In this document: positions 34,312-43,786 of the stretch, piece by piece | Position numbering within the stretch: the stretch's first letter is position 1 | Layout of the letters: each line of letters starts with the position of its first letter | NCBI RefSeq assembly: GCF_047121295.1 | Contig: NZ_CP139447.1 | Location: forward strand, 372,001 to 436,000 | Source of the DNA: Longispora sp047121295 | GTDB taxonomy: Bacteria > Actinomycetota > Actinomycetes > Mycobacteriales > Micromonosporaceae | Reading direction: 5' to 3' | Length of the DNA: 64,000 bases | Translations under genes and position numbers: made by a program | The notes under the pieces: generated by a model | The model's input: only the letters and a program-made list of their open reading frames with translations | Database searches by the model: none | What the model was told of the DNA's origin: nothing

Positions 34312-35298
34312 GTGCACGTACGCGAATGGAATCCAGCCACGGCCCCAGGCAGTGACCTGGAGGCCTGGCGTCTGCTGTACAACGAGATGCTGGCCGCCGA
34401 CATGCCCGGCGAACCCCACTGGCGGGCCGACAACCTCCGCGCCTACATGGCCGTCACGATGCCCGACGAGAACCGGGGCGACTGGTTCGCCGAGCACGAC
34501 GGCCGGGTCGTCGGGGTGGCCGATCTGCTGCTGCTCGACGACCTCGGCGTCGTCGAGGTTTACGTCAGCCCGGACCACCGGCGCAGGGGCGTGGCGCGCA
34601 CCCTGCTGGCCCAGGCCGTCCGCCGGGCCCACGAGTCGGGGCGGACCGTCCTCGGGGCGGAGGTGGCCGCTGGGACCCCCGCGACGGCCTTCTACCAGGC
34701 GCACGGCTTCCAGCTCACCTGTGTGGAGCAACGCAACCTGCTCGACCTGGCCACGGTGGACTGGGGCCGGCTCCGCGAGCACGCGACCCGCACCGGTTCC
34801 GGCTACCGGATCGAGTACTTCCCCGGCGGACCGCCCGCCGAGCTGCTGAACGCCTACGCGACCGCCAAACAGGTCGTGCAGGGGGACTGGGAGCTGCATC
34901 CCAGCTCGTACTCGCCGGACCGGCTCGCACACAGCCTCGCGACACTGCACGCCCGGGGGCTCACCCCGCACGTGGTGTGCGCCGTGCACAGCCGGACGGG
35001 GGCGATCGCGGGGCTGACCGAGGTGGTCGCCTCGGCGCTGCACCCGGAGCGGGCGGACCAGTACGACACCGTGGTCGTGCCCGCGCACCGGGGCTACGGC
35101 CTGGGCCTGGCGATGAAGGCCCGGATGCTCCTCGAACTCCGCGACGCGGTGCCCGACCTGCGCGACGTGCAGACCTGGCAGTCGATGGAGAACGAGCCGA
35201 TGGCCAGGGTCAACGCCGAGCTGGGCTTCATGCCGGACCGGGAGTGGCACGAGTACGAGGCGAGCGTGCCCAATCTGGCCGCGCGGCTGGGCGTGTGA
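34312..35298 (+). CDS. Tandem GNAT-family N-acetyltransferase
   Basis: 328 residues made of two GNAT folds. In the first (1-160) motif A reads VEVYVSPDHRRRGVARTLL with the acetyl-CoA pyrophosphate-binding RRRGVA. The second (175-328) has DTVVVPAHRGYGLGLAMK and MARVNAELGFMPDREW. The double-GNAT arrangement resembles mycothiol synthase-like and aminoglycoside-type acetyltransferases, but MshD signatures are not clear. GTG start with AAGAGAG about 6 nt upstream. Substrate unknown. Confidence 0.85.
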   Translation: MHVREWNPATAPGSDLEAWRLLYNEMLAADMPGEPHWRADNLRAYMAVTMPDENRGDWFAEHDGRVVGVADLLLLDDLGVVEVYVSPDHRRRGVARTLLAQAVRRAHESGRTVLGAEVAAGTPATAFYQAHGFQLTCVEQRNLLDLATVDWGRLREHATRTGSGYRIEYFPGGPPAELLNAYATAKQVVQGDWELHPSSYSPDRLAHSLATLHARGLTPHVVCAVHSRTGAIAGLTEVVASALHPERADQYDTVVVPAHRGYGLGLAMKARMLLELRDAVPDLRDVQTWQSMENEPMARVNAELGFMPDREWHEYEASVPNLAARLGV

Positions 35299-35397
35299 GG
35301 TCGAATTCCGACAAAGCCGCACTGCCGGACGTGAACTTCGACACTCTGTAGAGGGTGAAGTCGATCTTCCCGAGGGCTCTGCCAGAATTACGAGATT

Positions 35398-36846
35398 GTG
35401 AAGCAGTATCCGGCCGACGCACCGGCCTCCCAGGAGCTCTTCGACCGCGCCCAGGCCATCGTGCCCGGCGGGGTCAACTCGCCCGTGCGCGCCTTCAAGT
35501 CGGTCGGCGGCACCCCCAGATTCATGGTCCGCGGCGAGGGTTGCCGCATGTGGGACGCCGACGACCGTGGCTACGTCGACCTGGTCTGCTCGTGGGGCCC
35601 GCTGCTGCTGGGCCACGCGCACCCCGGGGTCGTCGCGGCGATCCAGGACGCCGCCACCCGGGGCACCAGCTTCGGCACCCCGACGCCGGGTGAGGTGACG
35701 CTGGCCGAGGAGCTGGTGTCCCGGACCCCGATGGAGCAGGTCCGACTGGTCAGTTCGGGCACCGAGGCGACCATGTCCGCGCTCCGGCTGGCGCGCGGGT
35801 TCACCGGCCGGTCGAAGATCATCAAGTTCGCCGGGTGCTACCACGGCCACTCGGACGGGCTGCTCGCCGCCGCCGGTTCCGGGGTGGCCACGTTCGCGCT
35901 GCCGGACTCGCCGGGCGTGCCCGCGACGATGGCCGGCGAGACGATCGTGCTGCCGTACAACGACGTCGAGGCGGTGCGCGCGGCCTTCGCGGCGCACCCC
36001 GGCGAGATCGCGGCGATCATCACCGAGGCGGCCGCCGGCAACATGGGCGTCGTCGCGCCCCGGGACGGGTTCAACGCCCGGATCGCGGCGATCGCGCACG
36101 CGCACGGCGCGCTGCTGATCTCGGACGAGGTGATGACCGGGTTCCGGGTGTCGCGCGGCGGCTGGGCCGACCTGGACGCGGCGGAGGCCGCCACCCGGGC
36201 GGGCCGTGCTGTGTCGGCTGGGGGCCAGCGCGCTGCCGCCGAGGCGGCCGTCCTGGGCGGGGCCGACGCCTTCGCCGGAGCGGCCATCGCGGCCGGTGCC
36301 GCCGTCAGTGCGGACGACTGGTCCGGGCACACCGCCGACCTGTACACCTACGGCAAGGTCATGGGCGGCGGCCTGCCGGCGGCGGCCTTCGGCGGTCGCG
36401 CCGACGTGATGGCCATGCTGGCTCCGGCCGGCCCGGTCTACCAGGCCGGCACCCTGTCCGGTAACCCGCTGGCCTGCGCCGCCGGCCTGGCCACGCTGCG
36501 GCTGGCGACCGACGAGGTCTACGCCACCCTCGACCGGAACTCCGCGTTCATCCGGGCCGAGGCCACGGCCGCCCTGGAGAAGGCCGGCGTCCCGCACCGG
36601 CTGTCCACGGCCGGCAACATGTTCTCGATCTTCTTCACCGACACCGACGTGTACGACTACGAATCGGCCAAGGTCCAGAACGTCGATGCCTACCGGGCGT
36701 TCTTCCATGGCATGCTGTCGCGCGGCGTCTACCTGCCGCCGAGCGCCTATGAGGCGTGGTTCGTGTCCGCTGCTCTCGACGAGGAGGCGCTGGAGACGAT
36801 CTCCGCCGCGCTGCCGTTCGCCGCGAGAGAGGCGGGTGCCGCATGA
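35398..36846 (+). CDS. hemL: Glutamate-1-semialdehyde 2,1-aminomutase with an internal insertion
   Basis: 482-residue PLP enzyme making 5-aminolevulinate from glutamate-1-semialdehyde. Motifs: VSSGTEATMSALRLARG, YHGHSDGLL, DEVMTGFRVSRGG and PLP lysine 320 in YTYGKVMGGGLP. Between FRV and that lysine, usually about 20 residues, there are about 70: an Ala/Gly-rich stretch (about residues 257-306, DNA about 36163-36316) is inserted. The rest is standard, so the enzyme is probably active with a surface loop. GTG start. The next gene overlaps by 4 nt, and hemL heads a run of overlapping genes through ccsB. Confidence 0.95.
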   Translation: MKQYPADAPASQELFDRAQAIVPGGVNSPVRAFKSVGGTPRFMVRGEGCRMWDADDRGYVDLVCSWGPLLLGHAHPGVVAAIQDAATRGTSFGTPTPGEVTLAEELVSRTPMEQVRLVSSGTEATMSALRLARGFTGRSKIIKFAGCYHGHSDGLLAAAGSGVATFALPDSPGVPATMAGETIVLPYNDVEAVRAAFAAHPGEIAAIITEAAAGNMGVVAPRDGFNARIAAIAHAHGALLISDEVMTGFRVSRGGWADLDAAEAATRAGRAVSAGGQRAAAEAAVLGGADAFAGAAIAAGAAVSADDWSGHTADLYTYGKVMGGGLPAAAFGGRADVMAMLAPAGPVYQAGTLSGNPLACAAGLATLRLATDEVYATLDRNSAFIRAEATAALEKAGVPHRLSTAGNMFSIFFTDTDVYDYESAKVQNVDAYRAFFHGMLSRGVYLPPSAYEAWFVSAALDEEALETISAALPFAAREAGAA

Positions 36847-37496
36847 GCGGGACCGAGACGATCGTGCACGTGCTCCGGCACGGCGAGGTGCACAACCCGG
36901 ACAAGATCCTCTACGGCCGGCTGCCGGGCTTCCGGCTGTCCGAGCTGGGGATCCGGATGGCCGAGGCGGCCGCCGACTACCTCGCCCCGCGCGACGTGAC
37001 CCACGTGGTGGCCAGTCCGCTGGAGCGGGCGGTGCAGACGGCCGAGCCGATCGCCGCGAAGTTCGGGCTGGACATCGCCCGGGACGACCGGCTGCTGGAG
37101 AGCACGAACTACTTCGAGGGCAAGCGGGTCAGCGTCGGCGACGGCGCGCTGCGGTCCCCCCGGAACTGGCACGTGCTGTGGAACCCGTTCAAGCCGTCGT
37201 GGGGCGAGCCGTACGCGGAGATCGCGGAGCGGATGTACGCGGCGCTGCTCGACGCGCGGGCCGCCGCCGAGGGCCATGAGGCCGTCTGCGTGTCGCACCA
37301 GCTGCCGATCTGGACGCTGCGCCGGTACGCCCAGCACGAGAAGCTGTGGCACGACCCGCGCAAGCGGGAGTGCGGGCTGGCCAGCCTGACCAGTTTCCGG
37401 TTCGCGGGCACGTCGCTGATCGGCGTCAAGTACGCCGAGCCGGCCGCGCACCTCGTCGCGCTGTCCCCGACAGCGAGGAAGGCCAAGGGCGCCTGA
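36843..37496 (+). CDS. Histidine phosphatase family protein
   Basis: 217 residues with the RHG motif VHVLRHGEVHNPDKILYGRLPG at the N terminus and the second catalytic histidine in VCVSHQLPIW. By gene order it is the Rv0525-type protein between hemL and the cytochrome c genes. ATG overlaps the hemL stop; the stop overlaps the tlpA start. Its substrate is unknown; conserved linkage to heme and cytochrome c genes hints at a role in that pathway. Confidence 0.88.
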   Translation: MSGTETIVHVLRHGEVHNPDKILYGRLPGFRLSELGIRMAEAAADYLAPRDVTHVVASPLERAVQTAEPIAAKFGLDIARDDRLLESTNYFEGKRVSVGDGALRSPRNWHVLWNPFKPSWGEPYAEIAERMYAALLDARAAAEGHEAVCVSHQLPIWTLRRYAQHEKLWHDPRKRECGLASLTSFRFAGTSLIGVKYAEPAAHLVALSPTARKAKGA

Positions 37497-38050
37497 TGAA
37501 GCGTGCCGTCGTGGCGCTGGTGGCCGTGCTGGCCCTGGCCGGGTGCCAGGGCGGCAAGGGGTCACCCACAGTCACCAATGAGCAGCGGTACGTCGCGGGC
37601 GACGGTACCTCCCAGGTGTTCGAGCCGGGGCAGCGGAAGAAGTCGCCGACGGTCTCGGGCACGCTGCTGGACGGCGCGCGGTTCACCCTGGCCACCGGCA
37701 AGGTGACCGTGATCAACTTCTGGGCGTCCTGGTGCGCCCCGTGCCGGACCGAGGCCGACGACCTGGAGGACGTGTACCAGGCCGGCAAGGCCAACGGCGT
37801 CGACTTCCTCGGCATCGACTTCCGGGACGGCAAGGACGCCGCGCGCAGCTTCGCCGAGGGCCGGATGACCTACCCGAGCCTGTTCGACCCGGCCGGCAAG
37901 GTCGCGCTGAGCTTCCGGGACGTGCCGCCGAACACCATCCCGGCCACGATCGTCCTGGACAAGCAGGGCAGGGTCGCCGCCGTGATCCGCAAGCCCGTCG
38001 ACCGCGACGAGCTGCGGAAGATCGTCGACCCGATCGCGGCGGAGCAGTAG
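37496..38050 (+). CDS. TlpA/ResA-like thioredoxin lipoprotein
   Basis: 184 residues. Lipoprotein signal with lipobox LALAGC (Cys17), then a thioredoxin fold with FWASWCAPC (Cys81, Cys84) and the cis-proline region PNTIPATIVLD. Anchored outside the membrane, it probably reduces apocytochrome c cysteines for heme attachment, drawing electrons from CcdA encoded next. Start ATG overlaps the preceding stop (TGATG). Family assignment is firm; ResA versus other TlpA roles is by context. Confidence 0.93.
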   Translation: MKRAVVALVAVLALAGCQGGKGSPTVTNEQRYVAGDGTSQVFEPGQRKKSPTVSGTLLDGARFTLATGKVTVINFWASWCAPCRTEADDLEDVYQAGKANGVDFLGIDFRDGKDAARSFAEGRMTYPSLFDPAGKVALSFRDVPPNTIPATIVLDKQGRVAAVIRKPVDRDELRKIVDPIAAEQ

Positions 38051-38052
38051 CC

Positions 38053-38808
38053 GTGGGTGACCGGTTCGCGAACATCGCCAGCACCGGGCCGCTGATGCTC
38101 GCGGTGCTGGTCGCGGCGCTCGCCGGACTGGTCAGCTTCCTGTCCCCGTGCATCCTGCCGCTCGTCCCCGGCTACCTGTCCTACGTCACCGGCCTGGCCG
38201 GCGCCGACCTCGACGCCGGCGGCCGGCAGGCCCGGGCCCGGATGCTCGCCGGCGCGTCGCTGTTCGTGGCCGGGTTCACGGTCGTGTTCGTCGCGACGGG
38301 TACCGCGTTCGCCGGCCTCGGCCGCGCGCTGCTGGAACACCAGCGGACCGTCGAGATCGTCACCGGCATCCTGATCGCGATCCTCGGGCTCAGCTTCGCC
38401 GGGCTGGTGCCCGGGCTCCAGCGCGAGTTCCGGTTGCACAGGATGCCCGCCGTCGGGCTGGCCGGCGCGCCCTTCCTCGGCGCGGTCTTCGCCCTCGGCT
38501 GGGTGCCGTGCGTCGGCCCCACGCTGGGCGCGGTGCTCGGGCTCGCCGCCGCCGAGGGCTCGGTGGGGCGGGGCGCGCTGCTGTCCGTCGCGTACTGCGC
38601 CGGGCTCGGGATCCCGTTCCTGCTGTTCAGCCTGGGGCTGCGTACCGTGATGGGATTGTTGGGTTTCGTCCGTCGGCACAGCCGGTGGGTGACCCGGATC
38701 GGCGGCGCGCTGCTGGTGATCGTCGGGTTGGCGCTGGCGACCGGGGTGTGGGGCGAGTTCCTGAACTGGCTGCGCGCGACCGTCGGGCCGGGGAGCGTGG
38801 GGATCTGA
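38053..38808 (+). CDS. ccdA: Cytochrome c biogenesis protein CcdA
   Basis: 251-residue membrane protein with six predicted helices. The paired redox cysteines occur in LVSFLSPCILPLVPGYLSYV and FALGWVPCVGPTLGAVL, the hallmark of CcdA/DsbD-beta. It moves electrons from cytosolic thioredoxin to the TlpA/ResA lipoprotein. GTG start 2 nt after the tlpA stop; its own stop overlaps resB. Confidence 0.95.
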   Translation: MGDRFANIASTGPLMLAVLVAALAGLVSFLSPCILPLVPGYLSYVTGLAGADLDAGGRQARARMLAGASLFVAGFTVVFVATGTAFAGLGRALLEHQRTVEIVTGILIAILGLSFAGLVPGLQREFRLHRMPAVGLAGAPFLGAVFALGWVPCVGPTLGAVLGLAAAEGSVGRGALLSVAYCAGLGIPFLLFSLGLRTVMGLLGFVRRHSRWVTRIGGALLVIVGLALATGVWGEFLNWLRATVGPGSVGI

Positions 38809-40280
38809 TGACGGCCCTGCTCCGGAACGCCTGGCGGCAGCTCACCAGCATGCGGACAGCGCTCCTGCTGCTCTTCCTGCTCGCCGTGGCCGCCGTGCCC
38901 GGCTCGCTGCTGCCCCAGCGCGGGGTCGCGGTCGAGAAGGTCGGCGACTACCTGCGCGCCCACCCGGACTCCGGGCCGTGGCTGGACAGGTTCTACCTCT
39001 TCGACGTGTACTCCTCGCCGTGGTTCGCCGCGATCTACCTGCTGCTGTTCACCTCGCTGATCGGCTGCATCCTGCCCCGGCTGCGCACCCAGGTCTCGTC
39101 GCTGCTCCGCCCGCCCCCGGACGCGCCCGCGCGGCTCGACCGGCTCCCGGTGTCGCTGACCCGTGCCACCGGCCGGTCCCTGGACGAGGTCGCCGGAGTC
39201 CTGCGCAAGGCCCGGTTCCGGGTCGCCGTGCGGGACGGGGCGGTCAGCGCCGAGAAGGGCTACCTCCGCGAGACCGGCAACCTGCTCTTCCACACCGCGC
39301 TGATCGTGCTGCTCGTCGGCGTGGCGCTGGGCTCGTGGTACGGCTGGCACGGCAACCGGATCGTGGTCGAGGGCCCGGACGGCGAGTTCTGCAACACGCT
39401 CCAGCAGTACGACGAGTACGGGCTCGGCCCGCGCCTCGGCGCCGAGGACCTGCCGCCCTTCTGCGTGCGGCTCGACGCGTTCCACGCCAGCTACCTCGAC
39501 AACGGGCAGCCGCTGTCGTTCTCGGCGGACGTGACGTACTCGGAGAACGGCCCCGAGAAGAAGAAGTCCGTCGCCGTCAACGACCCGCTGCGGCTGGCCG
39601 GCGCGAACGTCTACCTCCTCGGCCACGGCTACGCCCCGGTGCTGGAGTTCACCGACCGCTACGGCCGCACCCAGACCACCACGGCCGTGTTCCTGCCCCA
39701 GGACGGCATGCTGACCAGCTCCGGGGTGGCGATCTTCCCGGACGCCAACCTCGACCCGGCCACCGGCCGGCGCGACCCGTCCCAGCAGCTCGGCTTCCAG
39801 GGCGTCTACCTGCCGACCGTGCCCGACAACGTCTCCGACGGCAGCTCCAAGCACCCGGCGGAGAAGAACCCGGCCCTGATGCTGGTCGCCTACCAGGGCA
39901 ACCTGGGCGTCGACAGCGGCATCCCGCGCTCCGTGTACTCCCTGGACACCGCCCAGATCGACGCCGGCCGGCTGAAGAAGCTCGGCGAGCCGCACATGCT
40001 GCTCAAGGGCGGTCCCGCCTGGCGTCTGGATGACGGCTCGTCCATCCGGTTCCTCGGGACGAAGCAGTGGGCCACGGTCTCCGTCCGCAACGACCCGGGC
40101 GAGCCGGTCATGCTGGCCGGCGCGGTGCTGCTCCTCCTCGGGCTGCTCCCGTCGCTGGCCCTGCGCCGCCGCCGGGTGTTCGTCCGGGTGACCGACGGGG
40201 TGCTCACGGCGGGCGCGCTCGCCAAGAACGAATATCCGGGGCTCGCCGAAGAACTCGAGCTGCTGCTGAAGGAGAAGTGA
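38808..40280 (+). CDS. resB: Cytochrome c biogenesis protein ResB (Ccs1)
   Basis: 490 residues. Three N-terminal helices (MRTALLLLFLLAVAAVPGSLLPQR, WFAAIYLLLFTSLIGCILP, LLFHTALIVLLVGVALGSWYG), a large extracytoplasmic domain (about 185-430) and a last helix (VMLAGAVLLLLGLLPSLAL). With CcsB it forms the system II cytochrome c synthetase that carries heme across and attaches it. ATG overlaps the ccdA stop (TGATG); ends overlapping ccsB. Matches Rv0528-type proteins. Confidence 0.94.
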   Translation: MTALLRNAWRQLTSMRTALLLLFLLAVAAVPGSLLPQRGVAVEKVGDYLRAHPDSGPWLDRFYLFDVYSSPWFAAIYLLLFTSLIGCILPRLRTQVSSLLRPPPDAPARLDRLPVSLTRATGRSLDEVAGVLRKARFRVAVRDGAVSAEKGYLRETGNLLFHTALIVLLVGVALGSWYGWHGNRIVVEGPDGEFCNTLQQYDEYGLGPRLGAEDLPPFCVRLDAFHASYLDNGQPLSFSADVTYSENGPEKKKSVAVNDPLRLAGANVYLLGHGYAPVLEFTDRYGRTQTTTAVFLPQDGMLTSSGVAIFPDANLDPATGRRDPSQQLGFQGVYLPTVPDNVSDGSSKHPAEKNPALMLVAYQGNLGVDSGIPRSVYSLDTAQIDAGRLKKLGEPHMLLKGGPAWRLDDGSSIRFLGTKQWATVSVRNDPGEPVMLAGAVLLLLGLLPSLALRRRRVFVRVTDGVLTAGALAKNEYPGLAEELELLLKEK

Positions 40281-41275
40281 TGGCCGCCCTGTCCGACCAG
40301 TTGCTGACCGTGACGATCCTGCTGTACACGCTGGCGATGCTCGGGTACGCCGTGGAGTACGCGTTCGGGATCCGGGGCGTGGTGGCCACCTCGGCGGTGC
40401 GGGAGCCGGCGCTGGTCGGCGGGCCGTCGGGCTACGCGCCGCTGGCCGGCGAGGAGCACGTCGCGCCCCTTCCACCCGTCGCCCAGACGCCGCCCGCCGC
40501 CCCGGCCCGGGCCGGGAAGGCGTCGATCGCCGGCAAGGTCGCCGTCGGCCTGACCCTCGCCGGGGTCCTCGCCCACGTCGTCTCCGTCGTCCTGCGCGGC
40601 CTCGTCGCGCACCGGATGCCGCTGGGCAACATGTTCGAGTTCGTGGTGTTCGGCTGCCTGGTCGCGATGACGATCTGGGCCGGCATCGCGATCCGCAAGC
40701 CCACGCTGCGCCCCCTGGGCCTGTTCGCCTCGCTGATCATCGTGCTGCTGCTGGGCATCGCCGCCACCACGCTGTACGTGAAGGTCAGCCCGCTCGTCCC
40801 GGCCCTGAACTCCTACTGGCTCGCCATCCACGTCACGGCCGCCTCGATCTCCTCCGGCGTGTTCATGGTCGGCTTCGTGCCGGCCGCGATGTTCCTGATC
40901 CGCCAGCGCTGGGAGCGCACCGGCAGCCAGAGCTTCCCGGTCTCCCTCGGCGCCCGGATGCCGGCCTCCGACGTGCTCGAACGGCTCACGTTCCGGATCC
41001 ACGTGTTCGCGTTCCCGATCTGGACGTTCGCCGGCATCTCCGGCGCGATCTGGGCCGAGGCCGCCTGGGGCCGCTACTGGGGCTGGGACCCCAAGGAGAC
41101 CTGGCTCTTCATCTCCTGGGTGGTCTACGCGATGTACCTGCACGCCCGGGCCACCCCGAGCGTCCGGCGCACGACGGTCACGTGGATCGTGGTGCTCGGC
41201 TGGGTGACGATGCTGGTCAACCTGTTCGGCATCAACCTGGTCGTCTCGGGCCTGCACTCCTACGCGGGCGTCTGA
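40280..41275 (+). CDS. ccsB: Cytochrome c biogenesis protein CcsB/CcsA (heme handling)
   Basis: 331 residues, eight predicted helices, with the tryptophan-rich WWD signature AAWGRYWGWDPKETWLF that binds heme and conserved external histidines (AIHVTAAS, LHARATP). A Pro/Ala-rich loop (residues 40-80) separates helix 1 from the core, as in other actinobacteria. Forms the synthetase with ResB. ATG overlaps the resB stop by 1 nt. Last gene of the hemL-ccs run. Confidence 0.95.
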   Translation: MAALSDQLLTVTILLYTLAMLGYAVEYAFGIRGVVATSAVREPALVGGPSGYAPLAGEEHVAPLPPVAQTPPAAPARAGKASIAGKVAVGLTLAGVLAHVVSVVLRGLVAHRMPLGNMFEFVVFGCLVAMTIWAGIAIRKPTLRPLGLFASLIIVLLLGIAATTLYVKVSPLVPALNSYWLAIHVTAASISSGVFMVGFVPAAMFLIRQRWERTGSQSFPVSLGARMPASDVLERLTFRIHVFAFPIWTFAGISGAIWAEAAWGRYWGWDPKETWLFISWVVYAMYLHARATPSVRRTTVTWIVVLGWVTMLVNLFGINLVVSGLHSYAGV

Positions 41276-41282
41276 AAACCTT

Positions 41283-41300
41283 CGACCAGACGGTTACGGC
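41283..41300 (+). repeat. Partial dispersed repeat copy
   Basis: CGACCAGACGGTTACGGC, starting 8 nt after the ccsB stop. It retains the first half of the core only. Confidence 0.55.
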
Positions 41301-41388
41301 AAGGCCTGCCCGGCAATCCCGGCCCCCGACAAGGGCTCGGACGGAGGGCGGGCGGGTGTGGCTGCCATGAGCTGGGATACTGGCGCGC

Positions 41389-42840
41389 ATGGGCTTTCCG
41401 TACACCGATCTCAAGGACTTCCTCCGCGCGTTGGAGAAGGCCGGTGAGCTGGTCCGGATCAGCGCCCCGGTCGACCCCGACCTGGAGATCAGCGAGATCG
41501 TCCAGCGCGTCGTGAAGGCGAAGGGGCCGGCGCTGCTGTTCGAGCGGCCGACCCGGGGCGACATGCCGCTGGCCATCAACATCTTCGGTACCGAGAAGCG
41601 GATGGCCATGGCGCTCGGCGTCGAGCGGCTGGACGAGATCGGCGAGCGGATCGGGGCCATGATCAAGCCGGAGCTGCCGCAGGGCTGGTCCGGGATCAAG
41701 GACGGCATCAACAAGGTGATGCAGCTCAAGAGCGTGCCGCCGAAGAAGGTGAAGACCGCCCCCTGCCAGGAGCTGGTGATGAAGGGCGACGCGGTCGACC
41801 TGAACAGGCTCCCTGCGCTGCGGACGTGGCCGGACGACGGCGGCGTGTTCCACAACTTCGGGCTCACGCACACCAAGCACCCGGAAACGGGGAAGCGCAA
41901 CCTCGGGCTGTACCGCCTCCAGCAGCACTCGAAGAACACCCTCGGCATGCACTGGCAGATCCACAAGGACTCCACGGCGCACCACGCGGTCGCCGAGCGC
42001 CTCGGCCAGCGGCTGCCGGTGGCCGTCGCGATCGGCTGCGACCCGGTCGTCACCTACGCCGCGACGGCCCCGCTGCCGAGCGACATCGACGAGTACCTGT
42101 TCGCCGGGTTCCTGCGCGGCGAGCGGGTCGAGATGGTCGACTGCCTCACCGTGCCGTTGCAGGTGCCGGCTCAGGCCCAGATCGTCATCGAGGGGTACGT
42201 CGAGCCCGGCGAGCGCCAGGACGAGGGCCCCTTCGGCGACCACACCGGCTTCTACACCCCGGTGGAACCGTTCCCGGTCCTGCACGTCACGGCCATCACC
42301 ATGCAGCGCGAACCGGTCTACCACACGATCGTGACGTCGAAGCCCCCGCAGGAGGACGGCCCGATCGGCAAGGCCACCGAGCGGATCTTCCTGCCGCTGC
42401 TCAAGCTCGTGGTGCCGGACATCATCGACTACGACCTGCCCGAGCCGGGCGTGTTCCACAACTGCGCGATCGTGTCGATCAGGAAGCGGTACCCGAAGCA
42501 CGCCCAGAAGGTGATGAACGCCATCTGGGGCGCGCACCTGATGAGCCTCACCAAGCTGATCGTGGTCGTGGACGACGACTGCGACGTGCACGACTACAAC
42601 GAGGTCGCCTTCCGCGCCTTCGGCAACGTCGACTACTCCCGGGACCTGCTGCTCACCGAGGGCCCGGTCGACCACCTCGACCACGCCTCCTACAACCAGT
42701 TCTACGGCGGCAAGATCGGCATCGACGCGACCCGCAAACTGCCCAGCGAGGGGTACCACCGGGGCTGGCCGGACGAGTTGGTCATGACCCCCGACGTGGT
42801 CGAGAAGGTCAGCAAGCGCTGGAAGGAGTACGGCCTGTGA
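41389..42840 (+). CDS. mqnL: UbiD-family decarboxylase of menaquinone (futalosine) pathway
   Basis: 483 residues, prenyl-FMN-dependent decarboxylase. Typical UbiD segments are present: RLPALRTWPDDGGVF, RNLGLYRLQ, the EGYVEPGERQDEGPFGDHTGFY block carrying the catalytic Glu/Asp residues, and HNCAIVSIRKRYPKHAQKVMNA. It probably decarboxylates the naphthoate intermediate in the late futalosine route, as Streptomyces MqnL does. ATG 41389 has GATACT 7 nt upstream (leaderless). Overlaps mqnP by 4 nt. Needs the flavin prenyltransferase encoded at 44846. Confidence 0.92.
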   Translation: MGFPYTDLKDFLRALEKAGELVRISAPVDPDLEISEIVQRVVKAKGPALLFERPTRGDMPLAINIFGTEKRMAMALGVERLDEIGERIGAMIKPELPQGWSGIKDGINKVMQLKSVPPKKVKTAPCQELVMKGDAVDLNRLPALRTWPDDGGVFHNFGLTHTKHPETGKRNLGLYRLQQHSKNTLGMHWQIHKDSTAHHAVAERLGQRLPVAVAIGCDPVVTYAATAPLPSDIDEYLFAGFLRGERVEMVDCLTVPLQVPAQAQIVIEGYVEPGERQDEGPFGDHTGFYTPVEPFPVLHVTAITMQREPVYHTIVTSKPPQEDGPIGKATERIFLPLLKLVVPDIIDYDLPEPGVFHNCAIVSIRKRYPKHAQKVMNAIWGAHLMSLTKLIVVVDDDCDVHDYNEVAFRAFGNVDYSRDLLLTEGPVDHLDHASYNQFYGGKIGIDATRKLPSEGYHRGWPDELVMTPDVVEKVSKRWKEYGL

Positions 42841-43730
42841 GCACCGTGGCGACGAAGTCCCGGGACTTCCTCCGGCTCGTGCGGATCGAGCACTCGGTGT
42901 TCGCGCTGCCGTTCGCATACCTGGCCGCGCTCACCGCGATGACCCGGCACGGCGGACACGTGGAGTGGCTGACGCTGCTGATCGTCACAGTGGCCATGGT
43001 CGGCGCGCGGACGTTCGCGATGGCCGTCAACCGGATCATCGACCGGCACATCGACGCGCAGAACCCGCGGACCGCCGAGCGCGAGCTGGTCACCGGGGCG
43101 CTCTCGGTCCGCACGGCGTGGATCGGCGCGCTGGTGGCGCTCGTGGTGTTCCTCGGCGCGGCGCTGCTGCTCAACCCGCTGTGCGCCGTGCTGTCCCCGC
43201 TGGCCGTCGCCCCGCTGATCATCTACCCGTACGCCAAGCGGTTCACCGACTTCCCGCAGGGCGTGCTCGCGCTCGCCCAGATGGTGGGGCCGGCCGGCGG
43301 CTGGCTCGCGGTCACCGGCACGTTCGACGGCTTCGGCCCGGCGTTCGTGCTGAGTGTCGGGGTCGGACTGTGGATCGGCGGCTTCGACCTGATCTACGCC
43401 TCGCAGGACGCCGAGGTGGACCGGGTGATCGGGGTGCGCTCGGTACCTGCCCGGTTCGGGGTGCGTGCCGCGCTGCACGCATCCTCTGTCGTACACCTGC
43501 TTGCGTTCGCGCTGTTCGTATGGTTTGGGCAGTGGGCCGGCTTCGGCTGGCTGTGGTGGATCGGGCTCGCCCTGACGGCCGCGTCCTTCGTCTACCAGCA
43601 CGCCATCGTCAAGCCCGACGACCTTTCCCGGGCGAACCGGGCGTTCTTCACCGCGAACGGGTTCGTCGGGATCGCCCTGTTTGTCTTCGCGCTCGCCGAT
43701 CTGGTTTTTCTCCAGCATCTGCGGGGTTAA
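42837..43730 (+). CDS. mqnP: UbiA-family prenyltransferase of menaquinone synthesis
   Basis: 297-residue membrane enzyme with eight to nine helices. The first Asp-rich motif reads NRIIDRHIDAQNPRTAERE (NxxxDxxxD), the second YASQDAEVDR, both binding the Mg-diphosphate of the polyprenyl donor. It attaches the side chain to the naphthoate ring. GTG start overlaps the mqnL stop. Gene order UbiD-UbiA matches Streptomyces SCO4490-SCO4491. Confidence 0.92.
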   Translation: MSTVATKSRDFLRLVRIEHSVFALPFAYLAALTAMTRHGGHVEWLTLLIVTVAMVGARTFAMAVNRIIDRHIDAQNPRTAERELVTGALSVRTAWIGALVALVVFLGAALLLNPLCAVLSPLAVAPLIIYPYAKRFTDFPQGVLALAQMVGPAGGWLAVTGTFDGFGPAFVLSVGVGLWIGGFDLIYASQDAEVDRVIGVRSVPARFGVRAALHASSVVHLLAFALFVWFGQWAGFGWLWWIGLALTAASFVYQHAIVKPDDLSRANRAFFTANGFVGIALFVFALADLVFLQHLRG

Positions 43731-43786
43731 TTCACTCACGTACCGGGTAGTGACACACTGGGAGTTCGCCCCTAGAAGGAGGCGCC

